From: Mycolicibacterium poriferae
GTDB taxonomy: Bacteria > Actinomycetota > Actinomycetes > Mycobacteriales > Mycobacteriaceae
Reading direction: 5' to 3'
Assembly (NCBI RefSeq): GCF_010728325.1
Contig: NZ_AP022570.1
Location: 1,488,001-1,552,000 of the forward strand
Length of the DNA: 64,000 bases
Position numbers and translations under genes: made by a program. Shown piece after piece: positions 35,080 through 43,562 of the stretch (its first letter is position 1; each line of letters starts with the position of its first letter). The notes under the pieces are model-generated. The model did no database searches and was not told the origin of the DNA. It was given only the letters and a program-made list of their open reading frames with translations.

Positions 35080-36228
35080 CTAGCGCAGCGGGGCGGGCTT
35101 GCCGGCCTGGATGAGCTCGCCGCCGAGGTCGTAGTCGTCGTCGGCGTTGCACGTCAACACCGCGACGACCGCGCCGTCGGCCTCGTACCAGACCGTGAAC
35201 CCGTCCCCGTGTTCGACCATCCGGCTGTCCTGATAACCGTCACCCCACGCGTGGTACTTGACGGTGGTGTCCCCAATGGTGGTCCAGAAGCCCGGGACGC
35301 CCGACCAGGCGGCGTCGTCACCGGCCGCCGTCGCCCCGGCCACCTTGCCCTGATCCTCGGCGTCCTGCCAATGCTCGATCGGCAACCGCCGTCCCGCACC
35401 GGTGTTGAACGCCAACGCCACATCGCCGGCGGCGTACACCTGAGGCACCCCGGTGCTCAGATCCTCGTCGGCGACGATGCGCGAATCCTGCATCGGGACC
35501 CCCGCGACGCCGGCGAGCTCCGTGTTCGGGCGGACCCCGGTGGCAGCCAGGATGAGGTCGGCCTCGAGCGTCTCGCCGCTGTCGAGGTGCACGACCGATT
35601 CGTCGAGACGCTCCACGCTCGCGCCGCCCAGCCAGCGCGCCCCCGACGCCTCCACCAGCCCGGCCAGCTTGCGGCCGGCCTCGATGCCCAGCCGCTTCTG
35701 CTGCGGCGCCTCGTCGGGAGCCACCAGCGTCACCGACAGCCCACGCAGCGCCAGCGACGCCGCGGCCTCACAACCGATGAAACCCGCACCGATGACAACG
35801 GCGCTGCGGGCGGACTCGGCCGCGGCGCGCAGCCGCTCGGCGTCGTCGAGGGACCGCAACTGCAGGGCGTGTTCGCCGCCCGGTACCGGCAGCGGCACCG
35901 GACTCGAACCGGTCGCAAAGATCAGCGCGTCGTAGCCGTGAGGCTCACCGTCGACGGTAACGACGCGCTGCTGCGGGTCGAAGCCCTGCACCCGGGACTC
36001 CAGCGCCAGCACGATGTCGCGCTCGGTGAACCACTGCTCCGGGTGCAGGTCGATGTCATCGGTCTTGCCGCGCAGGAACTCCTTGCTCAGCGGCGGCCGG
36101 GCATAGGGACGGCGCCGGTCGGCGCTCAGAATCCGCACGGGTGCATCGGGTCTGCGGTCGCGGTACGCCTCGGCGGCGGCCACTCCCGCGGGCCCGCTGC
36201 CGAGGACGACCAATCCGGAATCACTCAT
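35080..36228 (-). CDS. FAD-dependent NAD(P)H:ferredoxin reductase-like protein
   Basis: 382-aa pyridine nucleotide-disulfide oxidoreductase of the ferredoxin/rubredoxin reductase type. FAD motif VVLGSGPAGVAAAEAY at the N-terminus, ATGSSP, NAD-binding VVIGAGFIGCEAAASLALRG and the second FAD motif VYAAGDVALAFN. No redox-active CxxC. Likely passes electrons from NAD(P)H to a ferredoxin or P450 partner that is not encoded nearby. ATG 36228. Confidence 0.87.
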   Translation of the reverse strand: MSDSGLVVLGSGPAGVAAAEAYRDRRPDAPVRILSADRRRPYARPPLSKEFLRGKTDDIDLHPEQWFTERDIVLALESRVQGFDPQQRVVTVDGEPHGYDALIFATGSSPVPLPVPGGEHALQLRSLDDAERLRAAAESARSAVVIGAGFIGCEAAASLALRGLSVTLVAPDEAPQQKRLGIEAGRKLAGLVEASGARWLGGASVERLDESVVHLDSGETLEADLILAATGVRPNTELAGVAGVPMQDSRIVADEDLSTGVPQVYAAGDVALAFNTGAGRRLPIEHWQDAEDQGKVAGATAAGDDAAWSGVPGFWTTIGDTTVKYHAWGDGYQDSRMVEHGDGFTVWYEADGAVVAVLTCNADDDYDLGGELIQAGKPAPLR

Positions 36229-36283
36229 GGCGGTGGCATACCCACTTGGTGTTCGAGATCACCGGCGCCGGGCGGGTCCCTCC

Positions 36284-36418
36284 TCAGCGCTGCGGGGGAC
36301 CCGGGTCCGGAGTCGTCGCAGGCTCGGGCGGGGTGACGGGCGGATCGTCGGGCGTCAGACGCTCGGGGACCTCCTCGGGCGTCAGACGCTCCGGCGGGTC
36401 CTGGGGGACGGTATCCAT
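36284..36418 (-). CDS. Small proline-rich hypothetical protein (44 aa)
   Basis: An open frame of 44 codons starting at ATG 36418: MDTVPQDPPERLTPEEVPER, then LTPDDPPVTPPEPATTPDPG and PPQR. The unit PERLTP(E/D)(E/D) is repeated, encoded by a duplicated GGGCGTCAGACGCTC string. It fills the gap between the reductase and the methyltransferase genes. No strong ribosome-binding site. It may be a real small protein or a chance frame; conservation would decide. Confidence 0.4.
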   Translation of the reverse strand: MDTVPQDPPERLTPEEVPERLTPDDPPVTPPEPATTPDPGPPQR

Positions 36419-36455
36419 GACCGCGGGTTACCCCGCGGCCCCTGCGAACAACCTG

Positions 36456-37343
36456 TCAGTTCTTGACGAGCGTGAACTGGGCGACCTCGCTGATGCCCCG
36501 CTCGAAGAAGTCCGCGCAGCCCACCAGATAGCGCATATAACGGTCGTAGACCTCGACCGACGTCACCGCGATCGCCTCGTCGCGGTGCGCTTCCAGCGCC
36601 GTCGCCCACGTGTTCAGGGTCCGCACATAGTGCGGCGTCAGGTAGTCGGTCTCCTCGACGGTGAACCCCGCACGCTTGGAGTAGTCGATGACGTCCTCGT
36701 CGCAGGGCACCGCCCCGCCGGGGAAGATCTCCTTGGCGATGAACCGCATGAACTTCAGGTCGCTCATCACGATCGGGATGCCCATCTCGGGCCAGCGCTT
36801 GAGCGGATGACCCATGATGGTCTGCAGCACCATCCGGCCGTCGGCGGGCATCACCCGGTCGCACGTCGCGAAGAACGCCTCGTAGCGTTCCTTGGGGAAC
36901 GCCTCGAACGCCTCGATGCTGACGATCCGGTCGACCGGCTCCTCGAATTCCTCCCAGCCCTTGAGCAGGATCCGGCGAGACCGTTCGGTGTCCAGCCCGT
37001 CGAGCATCTCCTGGCCGAGCGAGCGCTGGTTGCGGCTCAGCGTCAGCCCGACGACGTCGACGTCGTAACGCTGCACGGCACGCTTCATCATCGAACCCCA
37101 GCCGCAGCCGACGTCGAGCAACGTCATCCCCGGTTTCAGGTCGAGCTTGCCCAGCGCCAGATCGATCTTGGCCAGCTGAGCTTCCTCGAGCGACATGTCA
37201 TCGCGCTCGTAGAACGCGGAACTGTAGGTGCGCGACGGATCCTGGAACAGTCCGAAGAACTCGTTGGACAGGTCATAGTGGGCCTGAACATCGTCGAAGT
37301 TCGGTTCCAGCTTCGTCGAGCCCCCCGACCCGTTGTCCGCCAT
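36456..37343 (-). CDS. Mycolic acid cyclopropane synthase-family methyltransferase (UmaA-like)
   Basis: 295-aa SAM-dependent methyltransferase of the CmaA/MmaA/PcaA/UmaA family, which modify meromycolate chains. Hallmarks: VQAHYDLSNEFFGLFQDPSR, LLDVGCGWGSM (SAM site), VGLTLSRNQ, SIEAFEAFPKERYEAFF and the end GISEVAQFTLVKN. The EAFEAF string instead of GAFEHFG and the GIS-V-QFTL end are closer to UmaA than to PcaA. ATG 37343 (MADNGSG). Tandem with a PcaA-like paralogue 43 bp upstream. Confidence 0.88.
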   Translation of the reverse strand: MADNGSGGSTKLEPNFDDVQAHYDLSNEFFGLFQDPSRTYSSAFYERDDMSLEEAQLAKIDLALGKLDLKPGMTLLDVGCGWGSMMKRAVQRYDVDVVGLTLSRNQRSLGQEMLDGLDTERSRRILLKGWEEFEEPVDRIVSIEAFEAFPKERYEAFFATCDRVMPADGRMVLQTIMGHPLKRWPEMGIPIVMSDLKFMRFIAKEIFPGGAVPCDEDVIDYSKRAGFTVEETDYLTPHYVRTLNTWATALEAHRDEAIAVTSVEVYDRYMRYLVGCADFFERGISEVAQFTLVKN

Positions 37344-37386
37344 CAAACGCTCCTTCTCATGCCGTGGCGGCGAGCGCCGGGCTGTG

Positions 37387-38301
37387 TCAGCCCTTCTCCA
37401 ACGTGAACTGACATACGTCGGTGTATCCGTCGCGGAACAGGTCCGCGCAGCCCTTCAGATACTTCAGGAACCGCTCGTAGATCTCGTCGTTGGTGATCGC
37501 GATCGCCTCGTCTTTTTTCGCTTCGAGGTTAGCCGCCCATGTGTCCAGAGTCTTCACGTAGTGGGGCTGAAGGTGCTGTCGGCGCGTCACGGTGTAGCCC
37601 GCCTTGGTGGCGCTCTGCTCGACCTGCGCCGCCAGTGGCAAACGGCCACCGGGATAGATCTCATCCATGATGAACTTGATGAACCTGACGTTGGACATCG
37701 TCAGGGGCAGATTCTTGCCTTTGATCTCCTCATCACTGGGAATGATGATCGTGTGCAGCAACTGCACGCCGTCATCGGGCATGAGGTTGAAGGTCTTCTT
37801 GAAATAATCGTCGTATTTGTTGAATCCGAAGTGCTCGAAGGCGCCGATCGACACCACACGGTCGACGGGCTCGTCAAAATCCTCCCACGGCTGCAGGCGC
37901 ACCTCCATGCTGCGGGTGGTGTCGATGTTCGGGAACCGGTTCTGCTCGATGTGCTGCTTCTGGTTCTCCGACAGCGTCAGGCCGATGACGTTCACGTCGT
38001 ACTTCTCCACCGCGCGCTGGATGGTCGAACCCCAGCCGCAGCCGATGTCGACCAGCGTCATGCCCGGCTCCAGGCCCAGCTTGCCCAGCGACAGGTCCAC
38101 CTTGGCCTGCTGCGCCTCCTCCAGCGTCATGTCATCGCGCTCGAAATAGGCGCAGCTGTAGGTCTGGGACGGGTCCTGCCACAGCTTGAAGAAGTCATTG
38201 GAAATGTCGTAGTGGAACTGGACTTCCTTCTTGTCCGATCCACGGGTCTGCGAGGCAGACTTGGACAGCCACTTGGACTCGGCGCTAGGTGTTTCGGGCA
38301 C
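37387..38301 (-). CDS. Mycolic acid cyclopropane synthase-family methyltransferase (PcaA-like)
   Basis: 304-aa paralogue of the previous gene. [70 protein letters not shown] and the end [20 protein letters not shown] and the C-terminus are as in PcaA/CmaA enzymes that make cyclopropane rings. GTG 38301 is chosen; the N-terminus to about residue 25 is non-conserved. Methylation pattern (cis, trans, methoxy) cannot be told from sequence. Confidence 0.88.
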   Translation of the reverse strand: MPETPSAESKWLSKSASQTRGSDKKEVQFHYDISNDFFKLWQDPSQTYSCAYFERDDMTLEEAQQAKVDLSLGKLGLEPGMTLVDIGCGWGSTIQRAVEKYDVNVIGLTLSENQKQHIEQNRFPNIDTTRSMEVRLQPWEDFDEPVDRVVSIGAFEHFGFNKYDDYFKKTFNLMPDDGVQLLHTIIIPSDEEIKGKNLPLTMSNVRFIKFIMDEIYPGGRLPLAAQVEQSATKAGYTVTRRQHLQPHYVKTLDTWAANLEAKKDEAIAITNDEIYERFLKYLKGCADLFRDGYTDVCQFTLEKG

Positions 38302-38505
38302 AGCAAATCCTGTCGTCGATGATGGTGGGTGCTGGGTTCCCGGCGCCACCAGCGGTCAAACGTACCGCACTAAGCTGGTCAAGCCCGGTAGCGGGGCCGA
38401 CCTTTTTCCCTCGCTCTTTCTTGCCGGATTCCCTGCCCGCGAACGCGCATCCCCGGTAGCTGCCCGGCGCGGATGACGACTGTCAGAGCACCCCCGCGGC
38501 GGCAC

Positions 38506-39537
38506 CTAGCTCAGCCCCCGCAACGTCGCCAGCGCACCGTCCACGTCGGCGTCGGTGGTGGCCCACGAGCAGACGAAGCGCACCACGGGCTCGCCCAGAT
38601 CGGGCTGGTGCACCGCATAGGTGTCGCCGAACTGGCGATGCAGGTCGGGGTCCATCGCCACGAACACCTCGTTGGCCTCGACCGGGGACGCCAGCCGTAG
38701 CCCCAGCGCCGTCATTCCCTCGCTGAGCCTGGCGGCCATCGCGTTGGCGTGCGCGGCGGTGGACAGCCACAGGTCGTCGGCGAACATGGCCTCGAACTGG
38801 GCCGCGACGTAGCGCTGCTTGCTGGCCAGATGCCCGATCTGCTTCTGCACGAAGTGGATTCCGTCGAACAGCTCCGGACGGCGGACCAGGACCGCGTCGC
38901 CGAACATCATGCCGTTCTTGGTGCCGCCGACCGAGACGATGTCCGCGTCACCGATCGCCTGGGCAGGGTTGCCCCCCAGCGCGGCGACGGCGTTGCCGAT
39001 CCGCGCCCCGTCGACGTGCACCAGCAGGCCCAGGCCGTGCGCCCGGTCGACGAACTCGGCGATCGCCGCCGCGCTCCACACCCGCCCGCTCTCGGTCGAC
39101 TGCGTGATCGACACGATGCGTGGCTGTGAATGGTGCACCGCAGTGCGGCCGAGGACGCGGCGGGCGAGAACCTGTGGGTCGATCAGGCCGTCATCGCTCG
39201 GCAGCCGGGTCAGCTGCGCGCCGGACAGCCGCACCGGTCCGCCGGCCTCGTCGACCAGCACGTGGGCCACGTCGCTGCAGAAAATCTCCTGCCACGGCCT
39301 GGTCGCGGCCGACAGCGCGATGATGTTGGCTGCGGTGCCGGTGAACGTGAACAGCACCTCGGCGTCGGGGCAGTCGAACGCGCTGCGCACCGCGTCGGCG
39401 GCAAGTTCGGTCACCGGGTCGGCGCCGTAGGAGCCCATCGGGCCGTCGTTGACCCGCTGCAGCGCCGCCAGCACGTTCGGGTGCGCCGGCGCGGCGTTGT
39501 CGGAGGCGAAGGCAGCGGACACGGACACGTCCGCCAT
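38506..39537 (-). CDS. ltaE: Low-specificity L-threonine aldolase
   Basis: 343-aa PLP enzyme of the beta-eliminating-lyase fold. FASDNAAPAHPNVLAALQRV, TFTGTAANIIALSAATRPWQ, HVDGARIGNAVAALG and the PLP lysine in SVGGTKNGMMFGD are the family hallmarks; it cleaves threonine to glycine and acetaldehyde. ATG 39537 (MADVSVSAAFASDN) is preferred: any longer reading enters a 9-bp minisatellite. No operon partner. Confidence 0.88.
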   Translation of the reverse strand: MADVSVSAAFASDNAAPAHPNVLAALQRVNDGPMGSYGADPVTELAADAVRSAFDCPDAEVLFTFTGTAANIIALSAATRPWQEIFCSDVAHVLVDEAGGPVRLSGAQLTRLPSDDGLIDPQVLARRVLGRTAVHHSQPRIVSITQSTESGRVWSAAAIAEFVDRAHGLGLLVHVDGARIGNAVAALGGNPAQAIGDADIVSVGGTKNGMMFGDAVLVRRPELFDGIHFVQKQIGHLASKQRYVAAQFEAMFADDLWLSTAAHANAMAARLSEGMTALGLRLASPVEANEVFVAMDPDLHRQFGDTYAVHQPDLGEPVVRFVCSWATTDADVDGALATLRGLS

Positions 39538-39550
39538 GATCGCACTCGTG

Positions 39551-39667
39551 CTCCGCGGCATCCGGGGGCTCCACGAGCTCCGGGGGCTCCGCGGGCACCC
39601 CGGGCGCCGCGGGCGCCGCGGCCTCTGGGGGCTCCACGAGCGCCGCGAGCTCCGCGGCCTCCGCGGC
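39551..39667. repeat. 9-bp x 13 GC-rich minisatellite
   Basis: Thirteen consecutive 9-bp units of the type CTCCGCGGC / CTCCGGGGG / CTCCACGAG / CGCCGCGGG with no indels. It occupies most of the upstream region of the threonine aldolase gene, 14 bp from its start codon. Confidence 0.85.
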
Positions 39668-39709
39668 TCCGCGAGCGAGGACACAGGGTCGTGTACACGG
39701 GACAGATCG

Positions 39710-39733
39710 CGACCCGGAATTCTATTTCGCGGG
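39710..39733. repeat. 24-bp repeat, copy 1
   Basis: CGACCCGGAAT, then TCTATTTCGCGGG. Differs by one base from the string at 42136. It includes the stop codon of the helicase gene (39722-39724). Confidence 0.7.
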
Positions 39734-42070
39734 GCGGTGGGCGATCCAGGCGAAGAACTCGTCGGCGCAGAACACCGGCTTGCCGTACTCCTGCGCCTTG
39801 CGCGCCTTGCCCGACTGCGTGCCCGCCTCCGCGGTCACCAGCACATCGCAGCGCGTCTTCGACACCGACTTGACCGGGGTGAGCCCCACCGATCGGGCCA
39901 GATCCTCCATCTCCCAGCGCTCCACGACGCGTCCGGCGGCGTCCTGTGCGGTCCCGGTGAAACAGATCCGGGTGCCGGGCAGCAGCGCGTCAGCGATCGC
40001 ATAGCTGTCGAGAAGCATTGCTTCGCCGGCGATCTCGATGCCCAGTACTTTCTCGGTCGCGTGCAGCCGGTCCAGCACATCGGCGGGCAGACGAACCCGC
40101 GACACCGCCGCGCGGAGCTGATCGGCCACCGAACGGCGCGCCGCTGCGTCCCAACCGATGTCGGCTGTGTTGCCCGCGGGTGCCGCCGCCCCGAGCAACA
40201 CCGCGCCCACGTCGCGGCTGATCCGTAACAGCGCCGACAGCGCAGGCAGATGATCGGCGGCAGGAGTGGCCACATCCCGGTCGCGGCTGATCAACAGCCC
40301 CGACGTCACCTCGGTGGGTTCGGGTTCGTCGAACGCCGACGAACCGTCCTCGGCGTCGGAGCGGGTGTGTGCCGCCAGCGCCGAACGGGCCCGCTCCAGC
40401 GCGGTGCGTCCCGTCACCCGGGTGCCGCGCAGTTCGACGCCCAGCGGCATCGCCGTCACATAGCCGAGCCGCTTGAGTTCGAAGTCGATCAGGCCGAGCT
40501 GCTCGTCGACGCCGACCGCGACCGGCGTGCAGCCGGCCAGCATCGGCGCGAGCATCGCCCACGCCTCGCGCAGCGTCGGAGCCAACAGCACATCGGCGAC
40601 CCCGATGCCGAACGACGTTCGCGCATCGGCGATGTCGCGCTGCGGATTGATCAGCGTCGAGATCGCGGTGCCGTCGTCGAAGGCCACCGCAAGCTCCACC
40701 GGCCGCGGCCGCGACATCCGGCCCTCGTCGCCGACGGTCAGCATCCCGATTGCGCAGTAGCGTCGGGCGGCGGTACTGTCGCCGGCGCCGCGCAGGAAAC
40801 GGGCAATGCGCCGATCGGTCTTGAGATCCTTCGGCAGCACAGGACGTTTGAGCACCAGGCCGGCCAACGAGGTGCACCGGCTCAACGCCACATAGAGCTG
40901 GCCCGTGGAGAACATGCCGCCGGTGAGGTCGACCATCAACCGCGGCAGCGTCTGCCCCTGACTCTTGTGGATCGTGATCGCCCACGCCAGCTTGAACGGC
41001 AACTGGGTGTACGACCCGACCACCTCCCGACCCAGCGAACCCCCGGACAGCACCGGTCGGGTGGCCTCCCAGGTGAACGGCGGGACCTCGGCGCAGCTGC
41101 CGTCGGCGAACTCCACCTCCACCACCGCGCCGTAGCGGTCGTAGCCCACGCCCACGACGCGGCCGATGGTGCCGTTGACCCACCGGTTGCCCTGGTCGTT
41201 GGTGAGCATCATGATCTGTGCGCCGACCTTGAAGCGCAGCGTCTCCTCGACCGGCGGATCGAACAGCGACAGATCACCCGAAGACCGTGCCTGGTGCACG
41301 AACTCGTCACCGGGAAGCCGCTGCAGATGTTGACGGTTGCGGGCGGTCACCAGCCTGTTCGTCGGCGCGAGGGTGAGCCACAACTCGTCGTCGGGCGGCA
41401 CGAAGTCGGCGTCGGCGCGGGCGTTGAGCTGCTCCTGGGCGTGACCCAGCAGCACTCCCTCGCGAATCTCGTTGAGGATGGCCGTCATCCGGTCGTCGCC
41501 AAGCTGGCGGAACACCGTCGTCAGCGAGACAGTGGGGAACTGGGCGCGGTCGAAGCAGTGTGCCGAGAAGAAGTACGGCGTCTCGTAGGGCACGCCGGAG
41601 AAGAACCCGGATTCGTGCTCGTTGACCACCGGCGGCAACTGGTACAGGTCACCGACCAACACGATCTGCACGCCGCCGAACGCGGAACCCGGCGCCGGGC
41701 CGAAGCGTTCTAGGGCGGCGGCGACCATGTCGAAGGTGTCGGCGCGCACCATCGACGCCTCGTCGACGATCAGCGTCTGCAGCGACGCCAGCGTCTTGGT
41801 GAACCGGCCCGGCCGGTAGCCGCCGGACCGGATGTCGTCCAGCGTCGTCGTCGGACGGAACCCGAACAGCCGGTGGATGGTGTAGCCGTCGACGTTCAGC
41901 GCGGCGATGCCCGTCGGCGCGACGACGACCACGTTGCGCTCGGTGTCGGCCATGAAGTGCCGGATCAACGTCGACTTGCCGGTGCCGGCCTTGCCGGTCA
42001 AAAAGACGTGGCGGCCGCCGGCCAGCAGATCCAGCGCGTGACGGAACTCGTCGGTGAGGACGATCCCCAT
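39722..42070 (-). CDS. Pif1-like helicase with C-terminal BRCT domain
   Basis: 782-aa SF1 helicase fusion. Walker A GKAGTGKST (residues 26-34), VVAPTGIAALNVDG, Walker B VDEAS (102-106), LVGDLYQLPPV, FRQL and, further on, AITIHKSQGQT are helicase motifs of the Pif1/RecD-like group. The middle (RPVELAVAFDDGTAIS ... LGLIDFELKRLG) looks like a DnaQ-type exonuclease fold without its usual acidic start, so probably inactive. The C-terminus (LPGTRICFTGTAQDAAGR ... YGKPVFCADEFFAWI) is a BRCT domain as in NAD-dependent ligase. Likely acts in DNA repair or replication. A 24-bp repeat covers its stop. Confidence 0.87.
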   Translation of the reverse strand: MGIVLTDEFRHALDLLAGGRHVFLTGKAGTGKSTLIRHFMADTERNVVVVAPTGIAALNVDGYTIHRLFGFRPTTTLDDIRSGGYRPGRFTKTLASLQTLIVDEASMVRADTFDMVAAALERFGPAPGSAFGGVQIVLVGDLYQLPPVVNEHESGFFSGVPYETPYFFSAHCFDRAQFPTVSLTTVFRQLGDDRMTAILNEIREGVLLGHAQEQLNARADADFVPPDDELWLTLAPTNRLVTARNRQHLQRLPGDEFVHQARSSGDLSLFDPPVEETLRFKVGAQIMMLTNDQGNRWVNGTIGRVVGVGYDRYGAVVEVEFADGSCAEVPPFTWEATRPVLSGGSLGREVVGSYTQLPFKLAWAITIHKSQGQTLPRLMVDLTGGMFSTGQLYVALSRCTSLAGLVLKRPVLPKDLKTDRRIARFLRGAGDSTAARRYCAIGMLTVGDEGRMSRPRPVELAVAFDDGTAISTLINPQRDIADARTSFGIGVADVLLAPTLREAWAMLAPMLAGCTPVAVGVDEQLGLIDFELKRLGYVTAMPLGVELRGTRVTGRTALERARSALAAHTRSDAEDGSSAFDEPEPTEVTSGLLISRDRDVATPAADHLPALSALLRISRDVGAVLLGAAAPAGNTADIGWDAAARRSVADQLRAAVSRVRLPADVLDRLHATEKVLGIEIAGEAMLLDSYAIADALLPGTRICFTGTAQDAAGRVVERWEMEDLARSVGLTPVKSVSKTRCDVLVTAEAGTQSGKARKAQEYGKPVFCADEFFAWIAHRPAK

Positions 42071-42135
42071 GGCGGCAGGCTACCGCGCCGCCTGCGCCGA
42101 GCGAGAAGCCATGGCTGCCCCGCGGGCCGAAATCA

Positions 42136-42159
42136 CGACCCGGAATCCTATTTCGCGGG
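42136..42159. repeat. 24-bp repeat, copy 2
   Basis: CGACCCGGAAT, then CCTATTTCGCGGG, 23/24 identical to copy 1. CGAAAT at 42128-42133 can pair with ATTTCG at 42150-42155. Lies 11 bp beyond the VTT gene stop. The rest of 42071-42170 holds nothing else I recognise. Confidence 0.7.
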
Positions 42160-42170
42160 TACCCCTGCGG

Positions 42171-42854
42171 CTATCGGCCGGACCGCCAGGCCCGCCAGCC
42201 GCGGTGCGCGGCGAACGCGCCGATCACCGCCGTCGCGCACCACACCGTCACGGCGGCGATGGCCAGCGGTGCGGAGAACTCGCCGATCGCTGCGCCCGCT
42301 GCAGTGTAGGAGAACGCCCGCGGCGCCGATCCGATCAGCGAGCCGACCGCCATCTGCCAGATCGGCACACCGAACGCCCCGAACGTGTAGGAGGCCAGCG
42401 CGTCGCTGATACCCGGCACGAACCGCTGCCCGACGACCGCCCACAGCCCGCGGCGCTGCACCAGCACGTCGATACGTTCCGCGCGGGAGGGGCCCAGCAG
42501 CGCGCGGGCACTGTCGCGTCCCGCCCGCCGGCCCGCCAGCGCGGCCATCACCGCGGTCCCCATCGCAGCACCCAGCGTGACGAACGTCCCGACCAGCGGC
42601 CCGAACAGGAAACCACTGCCCGCCGCCAGCAGCGGCCCGGGCACCAGCACCGCGCCCAGCAGTGCCGAGACCACCACGTAGGTCAGCGGCGCCAACGGAC
42701 CCGTCGCAGCCACCAGCTCACGCACGTACTCCACGTCGATGACCCGCTGCACGGCGACCAGATAGAACAGCACCCCGAGCGCCGCGGCGAACAGCGCCAA
42801 CCGCACGATGTGCGGGCGCCGCGATACCGGGGGAGTGTCTTCGCTGTCGACCAT
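42171..42854 (-). CDS. VTT/DedA-like (TVP38/TMEM64) membrane protein
   Basis: 227-aa membrane protein. The VTT domain signature is clear: LLAAGSGFLFGPLVGTFVTL, AGRRAGRDSARALLG, GLWAVVGQRFVPGISDALAS and YTFGAFGVPIWQMAVGSLIG. Six or so hydrophobic helices. DedA/VTT proteins act as lipid scramblases or flippases in other organisms. ATG 42854. It is divergent from the dual-ATPase operon with 39 bp between starts. Confidence 0.82.
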   Translation of the reverse strand: MVDSEDTPPVSRRPHIVRLALFAAALGVLFYLVAVQRVIDVEYVRELVAATGPLAPLTYVVVSALLGAVLVPGPLLAAGSGFLFGPLVGTFVTLGAAMGTAVMAALAGRRAGRDSARALLGPSRAERIDVLVQRRGLWAVVGQRFVPGISDALASYTFGAFGVPIWQMAVGSLIGSAPRAFSYTAAGAAIGEFSAPLAIAAVTVWCATAVIGAFAAHRGWRAWRSGR

Positions 42855-42893
42855 GCCGGACGCAATCCTGCCGCACGCCGTTAAGTTGGCGGG

Positions 42894-43562
42894 GTGAGTG
42901 TGACGCCGACGGACCTGACCGGAACCGAGCGGGCCGTGCTCATCGTGTTGATGGCCGAATCCCGCCCGGTGGCCAATCCTGAGCTGGCCGCGCTGGGTCC
43001 CGCGCTGGACAAGCCGGGCCGCGACAAGCTCAACGCGCTCGGGCTCCTCGAGTCCGAGCGGGTCAAAGGTCGCTACGTGCACGAACTGACCGACCGCGGC
43101 TGGGCGCTGTGCCGCGACATCGTCGCGGCGGGCCCGCCGCCGCGGTCCACCGGCCCGGCCAAGACGCTCTACACCGTGCTGGGCGCCCTCGGCCGCTACC
43201 TGCAGCGCTCGGAGGTGAGCCTGGCCGAGCTGTTCTGGCCGGCCGAGGCCTCAGAGGCCGAAACCCCCGAGGCCGAAACCCGCGAGGCCGAAACCCCCGA
43301 GGCCGAAACCCTCGAGGACCGGGTGCGCGTGGCGTATGCGCGGCTGGCGCCGCGGCCGGGTGGCTGGGTGCGCCTCGCCGAGCTGCGCGCCGCGCTCGGG
43401 GACGCCCGAGGCGACGTCGACACCGCCCTCACCGCGTTGTCCCGCACGCCGGGGGTTAGCGTGATTCCCGAAGAGGACCAGAAGAAGCTGACGCCCGACG
43501 ACCGCGCCGCCGCGGTGATGATCGGGGACCGGCCCAAGCACCTGATCGCGATCGAGGCTTGA
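42894..43562 (+). CDS. Winged-helix-like protein, first gene of dual-ATPase operon
   Basis: 222-aa soluble protein that I do not recognise at family level. Residues 7-70 read like a winged helix (GTERAVLIVLMAESRPVANP, LDKPGRDKLNALGLLESERV, YVHELTDRGWALCRDIV). A disordered acidic linker follows, with four EAETP-type units encoded by a 15-bp tandem repeat at 43254-43313, then a second helical domain (RVAYARLAPRPGGWVRLAEL, DRPKHLIAIEA end). GTG 42894. The stop and the next ATG overlap as TGATG, so this protein and the dual ATPase are made together and probably act as partners. Confidence 0.65.
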   Translation: MSVTPTDLTGTERAVLIVLMAESRPVANPELAALGPALDKPGRDKLNALGLLESERVKGRYVHELTDRGWALCRDIVAAGPPPRSTGPAKTLYTVLGALGRYLQRSEVSLAELFWPAEASEAETPEAETREAETPEAETLEDRVRVAYARLAPRPGGWVRLAELRAALGDARGDVDTALTALSRTPGVSVIPEEDQKKLTPDDRAAAVMIGDRPKHLIAIEA

